In this document: one piece after another, positions 7,505 to 17,004 of the stretch
Layout: each line of letters opens with the position of its first letter
Numbering within the stretch: the first letter of the stretch is position 1
Assembly (NCBI GenBank): GCA_016212705.1
Contig: JACREU010000006.1
Location: forward strand, 89,030-126,678
DNA length: 37,649 bases
Direction: 5' to 3'
Source: Deltaproteobacteria bacterium
GTDB lineage: Bacteria; Desulfobacterota; GWC2-55-46
Position numbers and translations under genes: made by a program
The notes under the pieces: model-generated
Databases searched by the model: none
The model's input: only the letters and a program-made list of their open reading frames with translations
Told to the model about the DNA's origin: nothing

Positions 7505-8869
7505 CTACAACCCGTAGTCCGTGAGCTTTTTACGAAGGGTAAGGCGCGATATGCCGAGGATGTTTGAGGCCGCGGTCTTGTTGTTGCCGACTGATTTGAG
7601 GACATGCAGTATATGCGCCTTTTCCACCTCTTCGAGGCTTAAGCTCGACGCGAATGGCGCTTCAGCTTTGCGGGAGGCGCTTACGCTCAGAAGCTCTCCC
7701 GGCAGGTCCTCTTTTTTTATCTCGTCGCCGCCGGCGACGATCGTCGCGTGCTCGATGACGTTCTTAAGCTCCCGGATATTGCCCGGCCAGGCGTATGAGA
7801 GTAAAATATCGCGGCACTCCGGAGAGAGTTTTTTTACGGCCCCGCCGGCTTCCGAATACATCACGATAAAGTGCTCGGCGAGCGATATTATGTCTTCTTT
7901 CCTGTCGCGTAGCGGCGGCAGGGTTATTACCATGACTTTGAGCCTGTAGAAGAGGTCCTCCCTGAACCTCTTCTCCCTTACCATGGATTCGAGGTCCTTG
8001 TTCGTCGCGGCTATCACGCGGAGGTTCACCCGTATGTCCCGGGTGCCGCCGACCTTCCTGAAGGCCCGCGATTCCAGGAACTGGAGGAGCTTGGGCTGGA
8101 GCTTCATGTCCATGTCGCCTATCTCGTCCAAGAAGACCGTCCCGCCCTCGGCGAGCTCGAAAAGGCCCTTCTTAGCCGTCTTCGCGTCGGTGAAGGCGCC
8201 CTTCTCGTAACCGAACATCTCGGTCTCGAGGAGCGTATCCGGTATGGCGCCGCAGTTGATCTCGATAAACGGCTCGTTAGCCCTGCTCGATACCGAATGG
8301 ATGGCGCTGGCGACGACCCCCTTGCCCGTGCCGGTCTCGCCCTTTATGAGGACCGAGGTGTTGGAGGTCTTCGCGACCGTATGGACGAGGTCCTCGATCT
8401 CCCTGAAGGCCGGGCCGGACCCGATCATCTTCAGCCTGCCGCGCTCTTTTTCCCGAGGGCGTCCGCCCTGCCTCGCCGAGGTCTGGCGCTTCCTCTCTAT
8501 GGCGAAGCGCATGGCGCGCACCAGCATCGGGGTGTCGACCTGCCCCTTTACGAGGTAGTCCTGGGCGCCGGCGCGGACGGCCCTGGCCGCGAGGTTCTCG
8601 TCCGAGAGCCCGGTGAGCACCACTATGGGCATTGCGCCCGCCATCCCGTGCATGGCGGAGAACGTGTCGAAGCCCCGGCTGTCCGGCAACATCAGGTCAA
8701 GGAGGATGATGCCGAACCGGGAGGACGCCACAGCCTCGAGCGCCTCGTCAAGCCTCCCCGCGCACCTGACCGAGAACGAGCCCTCGGCGTCGACGAGCAT
8801 CTCTTTAATGAGCCGCGCGTCCGCCGGGTTGTCGTCTACAAGCAGGATATCAAGCGCTTCGCCTTCCAT
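7505..8869 (-). CDS. sigma-54-dependent response regulator (REC-AAA+-Fis HTH)
   Basis: An NtrC-family enhancer-binding protein of 454 residues. Receiver about 7-125 with phosphoacceptor D58. AAA+ domain about 145-375 with Walker A GETGTGKG (177-184) and Walker B FLDE (246-249). C-terminal Fis-type helix-turn-helix ending NKTAASNILGISRLTLRKKL. The loop that contacts sigma-54 reads GAFTDA (224-229) rather than the textbook GAFTGA; this substitution occurs in natural activators, so function is not excluded. It hydrolyses ATP to open sigma-54 promoters. The ATG at 8869 follows AAAGGA at 4 nt. It is 42 bp downstream of a single-domain receiver gene and is followed by tandem dyads and a sigma-54 promoter for an RpoS-like sigma gene, its most likely target. 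Confidence 0.93.
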   Translation of the reverse strand: MEGEALDILLVDDNPADARLIKEMLVDAEGSFSVRCAGRLDEALEAVASSRFGIILLDLMLPDSRGFDTFSAMHGMAGAMPIVVLTGLSDENLAARAVRAGAQDYLVKGQVDTPMLVRAMRFAIERKRQTSARQGGRPREKERGRLKMIGSGPAFREIEDLVHTVAKTSNTSVLIKGETGTGKGVVASAIHSVSSRANEPFIEINCGAIPDTLLETEMFGYEKGAFTDAKTAKKGLFELAEGGTVFLDEIGDMDMKLQPKLLQFLESRAFRKVGGTRDIRVNLRVIAATNKDLESMVREKRFREDLFYRLKVMVITLPPLRDRKEDIISLAEHFIVMYSEAGGAVKKLSPECRDILLSYAWPGNIRELKNVIEHATIVAGGDEIKKEDLPGELLSVSASRKAEAPFASSLSLEEVEKAHILHVLKSVGNNKTAASNILGISRLTLRKKLTDYGL

Positions 8870-8911
8870 CGGGTCCTTTCATTTACATGGCCGGGGTGTC
8901 CGGGGCCTTAC

Positions 8912-9352
8912 TCACTTCGGGGGGAATTTTACTACAGAAAGCCAGAACCCTTCAACAGCTTCGACGATCTTTATGAACTGGTCGAGGTCCACGGGTTTTC
9001 TCACATATGCGTTCACGTGGAGGTCGTAGGCCCCTCTGACGTCCTGCTCGTTGTCGGAAGTGGTAAGGACCACGACAGGTATCCTTTTAAGGTCCGGGTC
9101 CCTCTTTATCTCGCCGAGCACCTCCTTGCCGTTCATCCTGGGGAGGTTAAGGTCGAGGAGTATAAGGTCCGGCCTCGGCGCGTCCTTGTAAGGGCCCTCG
9201 CGCTTAAGGAACTTAAGCGCGTCCTCTCCGTCCGTTGCCACACTCATATTGTTCAGGACCTTCGCGTCCTTGAACGCCTCAATCGTAAGGCGGACGTCGG
9301 ACGGGTTGTCCTCTACCATCAGTATCTCTATCGGCTGGCTACTCTCCTTCAT
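8912..9352 (-). CDS. single-domain response regulator, Rcp1-like
   Basis: A stand-alone receiver of 146 residues with no output domain. Acidic pocket E14/D15 and phosphoacceptor D67 ([11 protein letters not shown]), then the conserved Thr ([10 protein letters not shown]) and Lys (VRKPVDL). This type (Rcp1-like) is usually encoded next to kinases with the [10 protein letters not shown]-box, as here: its start overlaps the 3' end of the CHASE-GAF kinase gene by 14 bp. It probably takes phosphate from that kinase and acts by protein contact or as a phosphate sink in competition with the sigma-54 regulator downstream. The partner choice is inferred from position only. Confidence 0.92.
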   Translation of the reverse strand: MKESSQPIEILMVEDNPSDVRLTIEAFKDAKVLNNMSVATDGEDALKFLKREGPYKDAPRPDLILLDLNLPRMNGKEVLGEIKRDPDLKRIPVVVLTTSDNEQDVRGAYDLHVNAYVRKPVDLDQFIKIVEAVEGFWLSVVKFPPK

Positions 9353-11666
9353 GGTCTTCCTCTTTCATTGGTATGGTGAAATAGAACGTCGCGCCCTCGT
9401 GAGGCTGGGACTCGACCCAAATCCTCCCGCCGTGGTTCTCCACGACCTTCTTGCAGATGGACAGGCCTATGCCGCTCCCGGAGTGCGAGCCCTTGCCGTG
9501 GAGCCTCTGGAATATCTCAAATATGCGTTCGAAGTATTTCGGGTCTATGCCTATGCCGTTGTCCCTGAAGGCGAAGAGCCACTCGCCCCCCTTCCTCTCA
9601 GCCGATATCCTTACAAGCGGAGGCTCCTTGGACCTGTATTTTATCGAGTTCCCTATTAGGTTCATGAAGAGGTGCGCCATCTGCGAGCAGTCTGCCGCGA
9701 GGACCGGGAGCGGGGAGTGCGCCACCGTTGCGCCCGTCTCGTCGATAAGGGCCTTAAGGTCCGAGAGAGCGCCCTTAAGGACGTCCTCGCAGTCCACGAT
9801 GCCGAACTCCTTTATCTTCCCTATCCTCGAGTACGAAAGGAGGTCGCTTATGAGCCTCTGCATGCGCCTGACGCCGTCGACGGCAAAAGTGATGAACTCT
9901 TCGGCGTCCTTGTCGAGCTTCCCCTTGTATCTCTTCTGAAGCAACTGGACATATCCGGAGACGACCCGGAGCGGCTCCTGAAGGTCGTGGGAGGCCGAGT
10001 ACGTAAACGCCTCGAGCTCCTTGTTCACGGCCTCGAGCTCAACGGCCCTCTTCTCCAGGAGCGTGTTCATCTGCGATATCGCCTCCTCGGCGCCCCTCCT
10101 TACCGTCACCTCGAATGAGAGCTTCTCGTTCAGGTCCTGCAGTTCCCTGGTCCTCTCCTCGACGACATCTTCGAGGCGTTCGCGGTGCCTGATGAGGTCA
10201 TCCTCGGCCTTCCTCCTCTGAATATCGGCCGCTATGGATTCCATGGCCAGGGAGAGGTCCGCGGAAAGCGCCGTAAGGAGCTGTGTCTGCTCCGGATCGA
10301 AGAAGCGTGGCTCCGCGGAATAAAAGGAAATCGCGCCATTCACCCTGCCTCTCACTATGAGGGGAAACGCCGCCGAGGAACGGTATCCGCGTCCGATCGC
10401 TTCATCCCTCCAGGGAGACACCCGCTCGTCGGACGCGAAATCGTCGCATATGAAGTGCTTGCCCTCGCGTATGGCGCTCCCGGTCGGCCCCCTGCCCCTT
10501 TGCGAACCCTCAAGGACGCTTATCCGCGCACCCGCAAGGTAGCCTTCCTCCCTGCCAAAGTGGGCCTTCGGCGCAATCTCCGTCCCGCCGGCTTCAAGGG
10601 TCCCCACCCATGCCATAATGAAGCCCCCTTCCTCAACCGCTATGCGGCAGACCTTTTCATAGAGCTCCTGCGGGTCGCGCAGGCGCACTATCGCCTCATT
10701 GACCATGGAGAGTACGGTATAAAGCCTGGTCAGGCGCGCGCTTTTACCCTCGGCAAATACCCTCTCGGCTATCTCGCCCTTGAGTTTGAGGTTCGCGGAG
10801 GCGAGGTCGCGCCCGTTCTTGAGAGCTCTCTGGGCAGAGTATACGGCACCCGAGAGGAGGACCGAGGTGAGGAGGCCTGTTACGAGTATCGCCTCCGGGA
10901 TGCTCGAATCCACCCTTCTTAAATACTCCGCCCTGGGCCATGTCTTTATGGACCAGCTGGAGCCGTAAAATTCGAGGACCGTGTCGTGTGCGTGGGGCCT
11001 GAACGAGCCCGCCTCCGGGTCGCTCGTGTACGCAAGCCTGCCTTCGTTATAGACCTCTATGGCATAATCGTTCGTCTCCCGCTGGGCAGCGAGGATGTTG
11101 TGAAAAAAGCCCTGGCTCTCGAAGGTCGCGGCTATGAAGCCGTTGACCCGTCCGGAGAGCGGGACAGCCGCGATGAAACCGGCCTTCCCGTCGGGTAGCC
11201 TCAATACCCCGCTCAAGACGACCCTCTTTGAGTCCTTGGCCTCCTTAAGCGTCCCGAGGGCGGGGCTTTCAGGCTTAAGGACCTGGTTAAGCTCCTTAAG
11301 GTCCGCGCCTGCCGGGACCGTCCAGCGGGCGATGAACGACGGGTCTATCCAGGCTATAGCCCTGTAGCTCCTGTCGTGCTCGTAGTAGAGGCCCGCGTCC
11401 GCCTCCCACTCCCGTCTTTCGGGCCGTGCCTGGAGTTCAAGCCTACGGGCCATCCTTACGAGCGCGTTGGTCCTGAACTCCACGTTGTCCCTGATGTCGT
11501 CCTTGACCGACGCGGCTTTGAGACTGACCATCTGCTCTATCTCTTCATGGACCCGGGCTGAAAGGAGTTGCCAGATGACGAGCGTGCCAAGCACCGTGGC
11601 TATGCCGACGAGGACCGGGATCAGCCGGTTGTATTTTAGCTTAGAGAGGATGTCGGTATTCCGCAT
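9339..11666 (-). CDS. CHASE-GAF membrane histidine kinase
   Basis: A 775-residue sensor. TM1 about 14-34, a periplasmic CHASE-like domain about 60-240 (includes AIAWIDPSF, typical of CHASE), TM2 about 257-280, a GAF domain about 315-480, a coiled coil about 480-550, HisKA with His560 (SHDLQEPLR) and HATPase_c (N box [10 protein letters not shown]1 DNGIGID, G2 SGSGIGLSI). It probably detects a small periplasmic molecule plus a cytoplasmic cue. The ATG at 11666 starts a compact signalling operon: kinase, lone receiver (14-bp overlap), then the sigma-54 regulator. A TTGACA hexamer at 11757-11762 and an inverted repeat at 11692-11728 lie upstream. The ligand cannot be read from the sequence. Confidence 0.92.
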   Translation of the reverse strand: MRNTDILSKLKYNRLIPVLVGIATVLGTLVIWQLLSARVHEEIEQMVSLKAASVKDDIRDNVEFRTNALVRMARRLELQARPERREWEADAGLYYEHDRSYRAIAWIDPSFIARWTVPAGADLKELNQVLKPESPALGTLKEAKDSKRVVLSGVLRLPDGKAGFIAAVPLSGRVNGFIAATFESQGFFHNILAAQRETNDYAIEVYNEGRLAYTSDPEAGSFRPHAHDTVLEFYGSSWSIKTWPRAEYLRRVDSSIPEAILVTGLLTSVLLSGAVYSAQRALKNGRDLASANLKLKGEIAERVFAEGKSARLTRLYTVLSMVNEAIVRLRDPQELYEKVCRIAVEEGGFIMAWVGTLEAGGTEIAPKAHFGREEGYLAGARISVLEGSQRGRGPTGSAIREGKHFICDDFASDERVSPWRDEAIGRGYRSSAAFPLIVRGRVNGAISFYSAEPRFFDPEQTQLLTALSADLSLAMESIAADIQRRKAEDDLIRHRERLEDVVEERTRELQDLNEKLSFEVTVRRGAEEAISQMNTLLEKRAVELEAVNKELEAFTYSASHDLQEPLRVVSGYVQLLQKRYKGKLDKDAEEFITFAVDGVRRMQRLISDLLSYSRIGKIKEFGIVDCEDVLKGALSDLKALIDETGATVAHSPLPVLAADCSQMAHLFMNLIGNSIKYRSKEPPLVRISAERKGGEWLFAFRDNGIGIDPKYFERIFEIFQRLHGKGSHSGSGIGLSICKKVVENHGGRIWVESQPHEGATFYFTIPMKEEDHEGE

Positions 11667-11691
11667 TGAGGATAAAGGGCGTCTAATCGCT

Positions 11692-11762
11692 GGGGCTCAA
11701 AGGAGGCGCGGCCTTAGGCTTGAGCCCCGGAAAAGGGTATCCTTAAAACCCGAAATTGTCAA
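11692..11762 (-). promoter_or_regulatory. possible promoter and operator of the CHASE-GAF kinase operon
   Basis: On the minus strand TTGACA (11762-11757) is followed after 17 nt by TACCCT, a poor -10. Between it and the ATG is a perfect 9-bp inverted repeat, GGGGCTCAA (11692-11700) and TTGAGCCCC (11720-11728), with a 19-nt spacer. It could be an operator or a leader hairpin. The -10 is weak, so a regulated promoter is possible. Confidence 0.4.
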
Positions 11763-11798
11763 GGAAGGGCGCGGGTTTTTGCTTGTATCCTCCCCGCG

Positions 11799-12494
11799 TC
11801 AGACGGCGCATAACGGATATAGTATGGCGAGGAGGTCCGTTGAAACATGGAAGTGGAGGATGGCCTTTATGCCGAGCGCGATTATTATAACCGACGATAT
11901 CGCCGTAATGGGGAACGATTTGAGCCTCAAGCCCGTAATGGACCCGGCGAAGAGCATCGGCACGAATGTCCCCGCGCCGAGCGAGAGTGTCACGAGCGCG
12001 CCCTCTATCGGGCTTCCCGTGGAGGCGGCCTTCAGCCCCGCGGCATACAGGAGGCCGCAGGGCACGAGCCCGTTAAGCATGCCCACGAGCAGCGCCGTCC
12101 GTCCCCCTGAGGAGACAGCGGACCCATTGTTGACGCGCATAAGCGCGCGGCTGAGCAGACCTGCCGGAAAGACGGACGACAGCCGCCTCTTTACGAACCC
12201 GGGCATGAGGCCGAGCATGTCGAGGCCTATGGCGACCATCACGACCCCGGCAACGACGGGGACAGCCGACTGGAGGCCTCCGAAGACGCCTGTGCCGGAG
12301 AGCGCGCGTCCGATGAGCCCGGCAAGCGCGCCGAGCGCGGCATATGACGCGAGCCTCCCGGAGTTATATACGAGCGAGAATTTAAAGCCTCCGCCGAGCT
12401 TCATGCCGCAGGCCGCGGCCAGAGCGCCGCACATGGCCACGCAGTGGAGCGCGCCGAGCACCCCTGCCGTGAACAGAAGAAGATAGTCTCCCAT
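11799..12494 (-). CDS. TauE/SafE-family membrane protein of the cbb3 assembly cluster
   Basis: A polytopic inner-membrane protein of 231 residues with about six hydrophobic segments. It starts with the family pattern GxxxxLHCVAMCG (residues about 14-23) and a second pattern, GLVPCGLLYAA. Proteins of this kind (sulfite exporter TauE/SafE or UreH-like) recur at the end of ccoGHIS clusters and are thought to help metal or redox handling during oxidase maturation; the exact role is not established. It begins 4 bp after the ccoS stop, on the same transcript as the oxidase genes. The CxxC-type cysteines (C19/C23 region) could bind a metal; this is inference. Confidence 0.85.
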   Translation of the reverse strand: MGDYLLLFTAGVLGALHCVAMCGALAAACGMKLGGGFKFSLVYNSGRLASYAALGALAGLIGRALSGTGVFGGLQSAVPVVAGVVMVAIGLDMLGLMPGFVKRRLSSVFPAGLLSRALMRVNNGSAVSSGGRTALLVGMLNGLVPCGLLYAAGLKAASTGSPIEGALVTLSLGAGTFVPMLFAGSITGLRLKSFPITAISSVIIIALGIKAILHFHVSTDLLAILYPLCAV

Positions 12495-12498
12495 AAGA

Positions 12499-12645
12499 CT
12501 ACTTCTCCTCGTCGTCGAAGAATATCCTGTGCCCAGGCCCCTCTAAATCCTCGAACTGGCCGGACTTTACGGACCAGATGAGGAATATGAGGCCGACAAC
12601 GCCTAAAAATATGACCGCCGGTATCATAATGTAGAGCATCTCCAT
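12499..12645 (-). CDS. ccoS: CcoS, cbb3 oxidase maturation protein
   Basis: A small gene of 48 codons. The product starts MEMLYIMIPAVIFLG, has one membrane segment (about 5-24) and the family's cytoplasmic tail with QFEDLEGPGHRIFFDDE. CcoS is required for heme or copper incorporation into CcoN. The ATG at 12645 lies one base beyond the ccoI stop (TGAtATG) with AAGGAGAAG immediately upstream inside ccoI, so translation is coupled. Length and motif match the family well. Confidence 0.93.
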   Translation of the reverse strand: MEMLYIMIPAVIFLGVVGLIFLIWSVKSGQFEDLEGPGHRIFFDDEEK

Positions 12646-12646
12646 A

Positions 12647-15151
12647 TCATCTTCTCCTTATCGAATTGCCGATGACTACGAGCGAGCTCACGGGCATGGC
12701 CACCGCCGCAAGTAGCGGGAAGACGAGCCCCATGGCCGCGAGCGGCGTGACTATGAGGTTATAAGCGACCGATATCGCGAGGTTCTCTTTTATCGCCCTC
12801 ATGGTGGACCTTGAGAGCTCTATGGCGCGGGCAACGTTCGCCGTCCTGTTGTCAAGGAGGACTATGTCGGCTGAGCCTATCGCGAGGTCGGTGCCGGACC
12901 CCATCGCTATGCCCACGTCGGAAGCCGCGAGCGCCGGGCCGTCGTTGACCCCGTCTCCGACCATTATCACCTTCTCCCCGCGCCCCTTAAGGCCCCGTAT
13001 GTACGCCTCCTTGCCCTCGGGGAGCACCCCTCCTGCCACAATGTCTATGCCTACGGCCTTGCCGACGGCAGAGGCGGTAGCCGGGACGTCGCCTGAGAGC
13101 AGGCTCACCTTGAGCCCCATTTTTTTAAGCCTTGCGACGAGCTCGGCAGACTCTTTCCTCACGGGGTCGGATATTGCTATGAGGCCGAGCGCCTCTTCGT
13201 TACCCGACGTCGCCGCAAAGACGACGGTCCTTCCTGAGCGGGAGAGCCCGGCGGCATGCTCGAATATGCGTGAAGGGACCGTAAATCCTTTTTCGGCCAT
13301 GAACGCCGCGCTACCGACCCAGGCCCTCGCGCCGTTTAAGCGCGCTGATTTCCTCTCCCCCGGCCTTGCGGCGCGGAGTTCGCCTTCAACGCCCTTTCCC
13401 GGGCAGGCCTTGAAGGACGATTGCAATACGCCGGCGGAGCGCTTGAGCGCTTCAGCGTGTATCGCCTTTCCTATGGGGTGCTCCGAGTACTGCTCAAGGG
13501 AAGCGGCGATCGCCAGGAGCTCCGCCTCATCGACCCCTTTTGACGGATATATCTCCGTCACCGACATCCTTCCTTCGGTCAAGGTCCCGGTCTTGTCGAA
13601 TACGACGTGTGTCGCCTTGCATGCCTTCTCCAAAACCTCGCTCCCCTTAACGAGTATCCCATCTCTGGCCGCCCTCGATGTCCCAGCGAGGATAGCGGCC
13701 GGGGTGGCGAGCGCGAGCGCGCACGGGCACGTTATGATAAGGACGGAAACCGCGTATACGGCGGCCACGCCTGTCCCGGCATACAGGGACCAGTAGATGA
13801 ACGTAAGGGAGGCTATCGCAAGGACCATAGGTATGAAGTACCCCGCGGCCTTGTCCGCCATGAGCTGTATCGCCGTTTTCTTGAGGAGCGCGTCCTCTAC
13901 GAGCCTCCTTATGCCCGATAGGCGCGTAAAATCCCCGGCCGCAACGACCTTTACGAGGAGCCTGCCGTCGAGGTTCATCGTCCCGCTCCAGACCTTTTCG
14001 CCCGAGGGCTTGTCAACGGCAAGGGACTCTCCCGTAAGCATCGATTCATCCACCTTTGAAGCGCCCTCGCAGACGACGCCGTCGACCGGGACCCTCTCCC
14101 CGGGCCTCACTTCCACCATGTCGCCGGGGACAAGCGACCTTACGGCGGCCAATCTCCTTACCCCGTTCGTGTAGAGTGTTGCGCTCATCGTCTCGCGGGC
14201 AGACAGGCCTGACGCCGTCCACCCCGCCCTCTTCCTCGCCTCTGCCTCAAGGAGCCTGCCTATGAGTATGAGGAATATGAACATCGCGGCTGAATCGAAG
14301 TATACGCCTCCTCCGATTCCGGCGCCCCCGGCGACGCCCAAGACAGAGGCGAGGCTGTAACCGAAGGTTATCAGTATGCCGAGGGCTATGGGGAGGTCCA
14401 TTGTAAGGGCCCTCGCAATTATCCCGTAAAAAGCCCCTCTTAAGAAAGGAAAGCCGGCGTAGAATACCACCGGCACGGCCACGAGGAGGCTCAGTATTTC
14501 GAGGAAAGACCTCGACACCTCGTCCATGGACCAGAGAAAGCCGCCATAGAGCCCCTCTGCGAGGAACATCGTGGCTACGGTGCCGAAGCCCGCGACCGAG
14601 AGCCTTATGACCGCGTCGTCGCGCCTCTTCTCAAGCGGTCCCTCGATCGCCGGGTCGTAAGGCGTCGCCCTGTAGCCCACGGCGCCTATGCGCGTGATTA
14701 TCTCCTTAAGCGACGTCTTCTCCTTGTCCCACCTGACCTTGAGCCTGTGGGTCGAAAAATTCAGCCGGGAGCTGGAAACGCCCTTTATATTGGAGGCGAC
14801 CTTTTCGATGAGCCAGATGCAGGCCGCGCAGTGCACGCCATCGACTATGAGCGAGGCCTCGCTCATCTCCCCGGAGGCCGATATGTGCGTCTCGTCGATA
14901 AAAGGCTCCTTCTCTAAAACGACGGGCCTGCCGGGCCGCTCCCTCTCCCTTTTTTCATAGTAGATGTCGAGCCCGGCGTCATATATATACCTGCAGACGG
15001 AGAGGCACCCCTGACAGCAGAACTCCAGGTCCGCGCCCTTTATGGTATGGGTCGGAGGCTCCGAGGGAAGGGCCTCTCCGCAGTGGAAACAACGCCCTTC
15101 GAGGCAGTCCGTGAAAAGCTCGTCATCTTTTGCAATCGCCGTTGTCTGCAA
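12647..15151 (-). CDS. ccoI: CcoI-type copper-transporting P1B ATPase
   Basis: Delivers or exports copper for cbb3 oxidase assembly in the inner membrane. The protein has 834 residues. An N-terminal metal-binding zinc-ribbon-like segment (C21xxC24, C45/C46, C49, C53) precedes a heavy-metal-associated domain with CAAC (108-111) and about eight membrane helices. Catalytic motifs: ITCPCALA (CPC), DKTGTLTEG (phosphorylated Asp), SEHPIGKA (HP locus) and GDGVNDGPAL. This arrangement is typical of FixI/CcoI rather than general CopA. No ATG exists upstream of the ribbon; TTG at 15151 with AAGGGG 5 nt upstream is the likely start. It is 13 bp after ccoH and overlaps the ccoS ribosome site. Confidence 0.95.
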   Translation of the reverse strand: MQTTAIAKDDELFTDCLEGRCFHCGEALPSEPPTHTIKGADLEFCCQGCLSVCRYIYDAGLDIYYEKRERERPGRPVVLEKEPFIDETHISASGEMSEASLIVDGVHCAACIWLIEKVASNIKGVSSSRLNFSTHRLKVRWDKEKTSLKEIITRIGAVGYRATPYDPAIEGPLEKRRDDAVIRLSVAGFGTVATMFLAEGLYGGFLWSMDEVSRSFLEILSLLVAVPVVFYAGFPFLRGAFYGIIARALTMDLPIALGILITFGYSLASVLGVAGGAGIGGGVYFDSAAMFIFLILIGRLLEAEARKRAGWTASGLSARETMSATLYTNGVRRLAAVRSLVPGDMVEVRPGERVPVDGVVCEGASKVDESMLTGESLAVDKPSGEKVWSGTMNLDGRLLVKVVAAGDFTRLSGIRRLVEDALLKKTAIQLMADKAAGYFIPMVLAIASLTFIYWSLYAGTGVAAVYAVSVLIITCPCALALATPAAILAGTSRAARDGILVKGSEVLEKACKATHVVFDKTGTLTEGRMSVTEIYPSKGVDEAELLAIAASLEQYSEHPIGKAIHAEALKRSAGVLQSSFKACPGKGVEGELRAARPGERKSARLNGARAWVGSAAFMAEKGFTVPSRIFEHAAGLSRSGRTVVFAATSGNEEALGLIAISDPVRKESAELVARLKKMGLKVSLLSGDVPATASAVGKAVGIDIVAGGVLPEGKEAYIRGLKGRGEKVIMVGDGVNDGPALAASDVGIAMGSGTDLAIGSADIVLLDNRTANVARAIELSRSTMRAIKENLAISVAYNLIVTPLAAMGLVFPLLAAVAMPVSSLVVIGNSIRRR

Positions 15152-15164
15152 GAAAACCCCTTGT

Positions 15165-15620
15165 TCAGGCCTTTAGCCTGAATGTCTTTTCAACGGACCC
15201 GTTGTCAACCGTAGCCGTGACCTTGAAGTCCCACCACCCGTCGAGCGGGAGGGCTATGCGCCCCTTATAAAGGCCGGCGTCATTTTTAAGCTCGTGGACA
15301 ACGTCAAACCCGCCTTTAGCCGGCCTCATGACGAGGATAGCGACCTTCGCCCCGTTGAGCGCGCGCCCATCCCTGTCGAGGAGCGCGACCGTTACCTCTT
15401 TTATCCCGGCTCCATTGTCTTCCGCAATGAGCCTGAGGCTCCAGCCGAGCTCGCGGGCCTCCTTAAGCCTCTCGCCGTATTTAAGCCCCTTTTCATAATA
15501 ATTATTGTCGACAAGGCCGTCGTCGCTCCATACCGCGAGCGCGAGAAACGCCATATTCACGGCGAAGACGACTGAGAGCGATACGCCTATGGCCAGCGGC
15601 CACCTCGAACGACTTTTCAT
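15165..15620 (-). CDS. ccoH: CcoH/FixH, cbb3 oxidase assembly protein
   Basis: A membrane-anchored periplasmic protein of 151 residues. One N-terminal TM segment (about 9-31) is followed by the family signature DNNYYEKGLKY (about 38-48) and a beta-rich domain that ends in DFKVTATVDNGSVEKTFR. FixH is needed for stable assembly of the cbb3 complex together with CcoG and CcoI. Its ATG overlaps the ccoG stop by 4 bp (ATGA). Length is at the short end of the normal range. Confidence 0.92.
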   Translation of the reverse strand: MKSRSRWPLAIGVSLSVVFAVNMAFLALAVWSDDGLVDNNYYEKGLKYGERLKEARELGWSLRLIAEDNGAGIKEVTVALLDRDGRALNGAKVAILVMRPAKGGFDVVHELKNDAGLYKGRIALPLDGWWDFKVTATVDNGSVEKTFRLKA

Positions 15621-16993
15621 CTCAATGCCCCTTCCGCCTTTGAAAGCCTCCCCGCACCCTCTTCAGGGATGAGGAACGTCGACTGTCTCGCGGCCCTGAC
15701 CCCGGGGTCTTCGGCGTCCTCGAGGACGAAGTCGAACTTCTTTACGCGCTCCCCCTCGGCCCTGTCCACTACGAGCGCGAGCGCCGTCTGGTAGACCTCT
15801 CCGCTCTTTACCGTCACCGGGTTCCTCCCGACGACGATGGCCGCGGCGATGCCTTCGGTCTTTATGCGATAGGTATGCTCTTTTGAGTCCATGTTCATCG
15901 CCTTTATGGTGTAGATGTTTGATATCCTCCCGTCGGGGCCCCTCTGGTAGAGGGACGCCCTGTCGCGCAGGACCTCTATCTCAAGGGGCGTCCTTGTGGC
16001 GAGTTTCCAGGTCAGAAGCGAAAATAGCGCCGCGAGGCAGACGCCGTAGAGTACGATCCTCGGCCTTAAGACCTTTGTGGTCCCGCCGGAAATAGTGCTG
16101 AGCGAGCCGTACCTGATGAGCCCTTCCTTCTGCCCCGTCTTTCTCATGACCGCGTCGCACGCGTCTATGCACTGGGCGCAGGCGATGCACTCGTACTGGA
16201 GCCCGTTCCTTATGTCTATCCCGGTCGGGCAGACCTGGACGCAGAGCGTGCAGTCGACGCAGTCTCCGCCCCCGTCTTTTCTCTCCCGCTCGCGCCCCCT
16301 CGGCTCGCCCCTTTTCCGGTCGTACCCGATAATCAGCGTGTCCTGGTCGAATAACGCCGACTGGAAGCGTCCGTACGGGCACGGCACAAGGCACATGAGC
16401 TCCCTTAAAAAGGCGCAGTCCCCGTACGTGGTGAACGTAAATAGGCCGAGCCAGAAGGCGTTCGCGGACGTGAGCGTCCCGGAAGTCGCCCTTGACAACA
16501 ATTCCATCGGGGGGATGAAGTACGAGACGAACGCGAAGGCCGTTGCAAAGGAGAAGGCGAGCCAGAGCGCGTGCTTGGCGATTTTCCGCGCGGCCTTGGA
16601 CCAGGACAAGCCGGCCTTGTCAAGGGCCATCCTCGTCCGTCTCCCGCCCTCCACAAGCCGCTCTATCCTCATGAATATGTCGGTAAAGACAGTCTGCGGG
16701 CAGGCGTAGCCGCACCAGAGCCTCCCAGCCACCGCCGTAAAGAAGAAAAGGGCTATGACGAGAAAGATGACCAGGAAGGCGAGGTAGTAGAGCTCCTCGG
16801 GCCAGAAGGTGAAGCTGAAGATATGGAACTTCCTCCCCGGTATGTCGAAGAGGACCGCCTGCCTCCCCCCGTATTTTACCCACGGTAGCGCGAAGTAGAC
16901 GGCGAGGAGGGAGAAGGACACCGCAGTGCGGACCCTCATGAACCTCCCCGCCACCTCCCGCATGTATATCTTGGTGCGCCCTTCGGTTTCCAT
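15617..16993 (-). CDS. ccoG: CcoG/FixG, polyferredoxin-type assembly protein
   Basis: An inner-membrane Fe-S protein of 458 residues, a Cu(II) reductase in cbb3 maturation in studied bacteria. Several TM segments occupy the N-terminal half, with GRLWCGYACPQTVF. Two 4Fe-4S motifs follow, CVDCTLCVQVCP and CIACAQCIDACD, then a last TM and a C-terminal immunoglobulin-like periplasmic domain. The frame is open further upstream into ccoP, but ATG at 16993 (METEG) is chosen because it leaves an 11-bp gap after ccoP and gives the family's usual N terminus. Confidence 0.95.
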   Translation of the reverse strand: METEGRTKIYMREVAGRFMRVRTAVSFSLLAVYFALPWVKYGGRQAVLFDIPGRKFHIFSFTFWPEELYYLAFLVIFLVIALFFFTAVAGRLWCGYACPQTVFTDIFMRIERLVEGGRRTRMALDKAGLSWSKAARKIAKHALWLAFSFATAFAFVSYFIPPMELLSRATSGTLTSANAFWLGLFTFTTYGDCAFLRELMCLVPCPYGRFQSALFDQDTLIIGYDRKRGEPRGRERERKDGGGDCVDCTLCVQVCPTGIDIRNGLQYECIACAQCIDACDAVMRKTGQKEGLIRYGSLSTISGGTTKVLRPRIVLYGVCLAALFSLLTWKLATRTPLEIEVLRDRASLYQRGPDGRISNIYTIKAMNMDSKEHTYRIKTEGIAAAIVVGRNPVTVKSGEVYQTALALVVDRAEGERVKKFDFVLEDAEDPGVRAARQSTFLIPEEGAGRLSKAEGALR

Positions 16994-17004
16994 TCCCTTG
17001 CCTT

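Noticed and set aside
8297-9379. Long plus-strand ORF of 360 codons opposite the response regulators.
   Set aside because: Shadow frame caused by high GC codon bias; Arg/Leu/Gly-rich, no ribosome site, overlaps two well-supported minus-strand genes.
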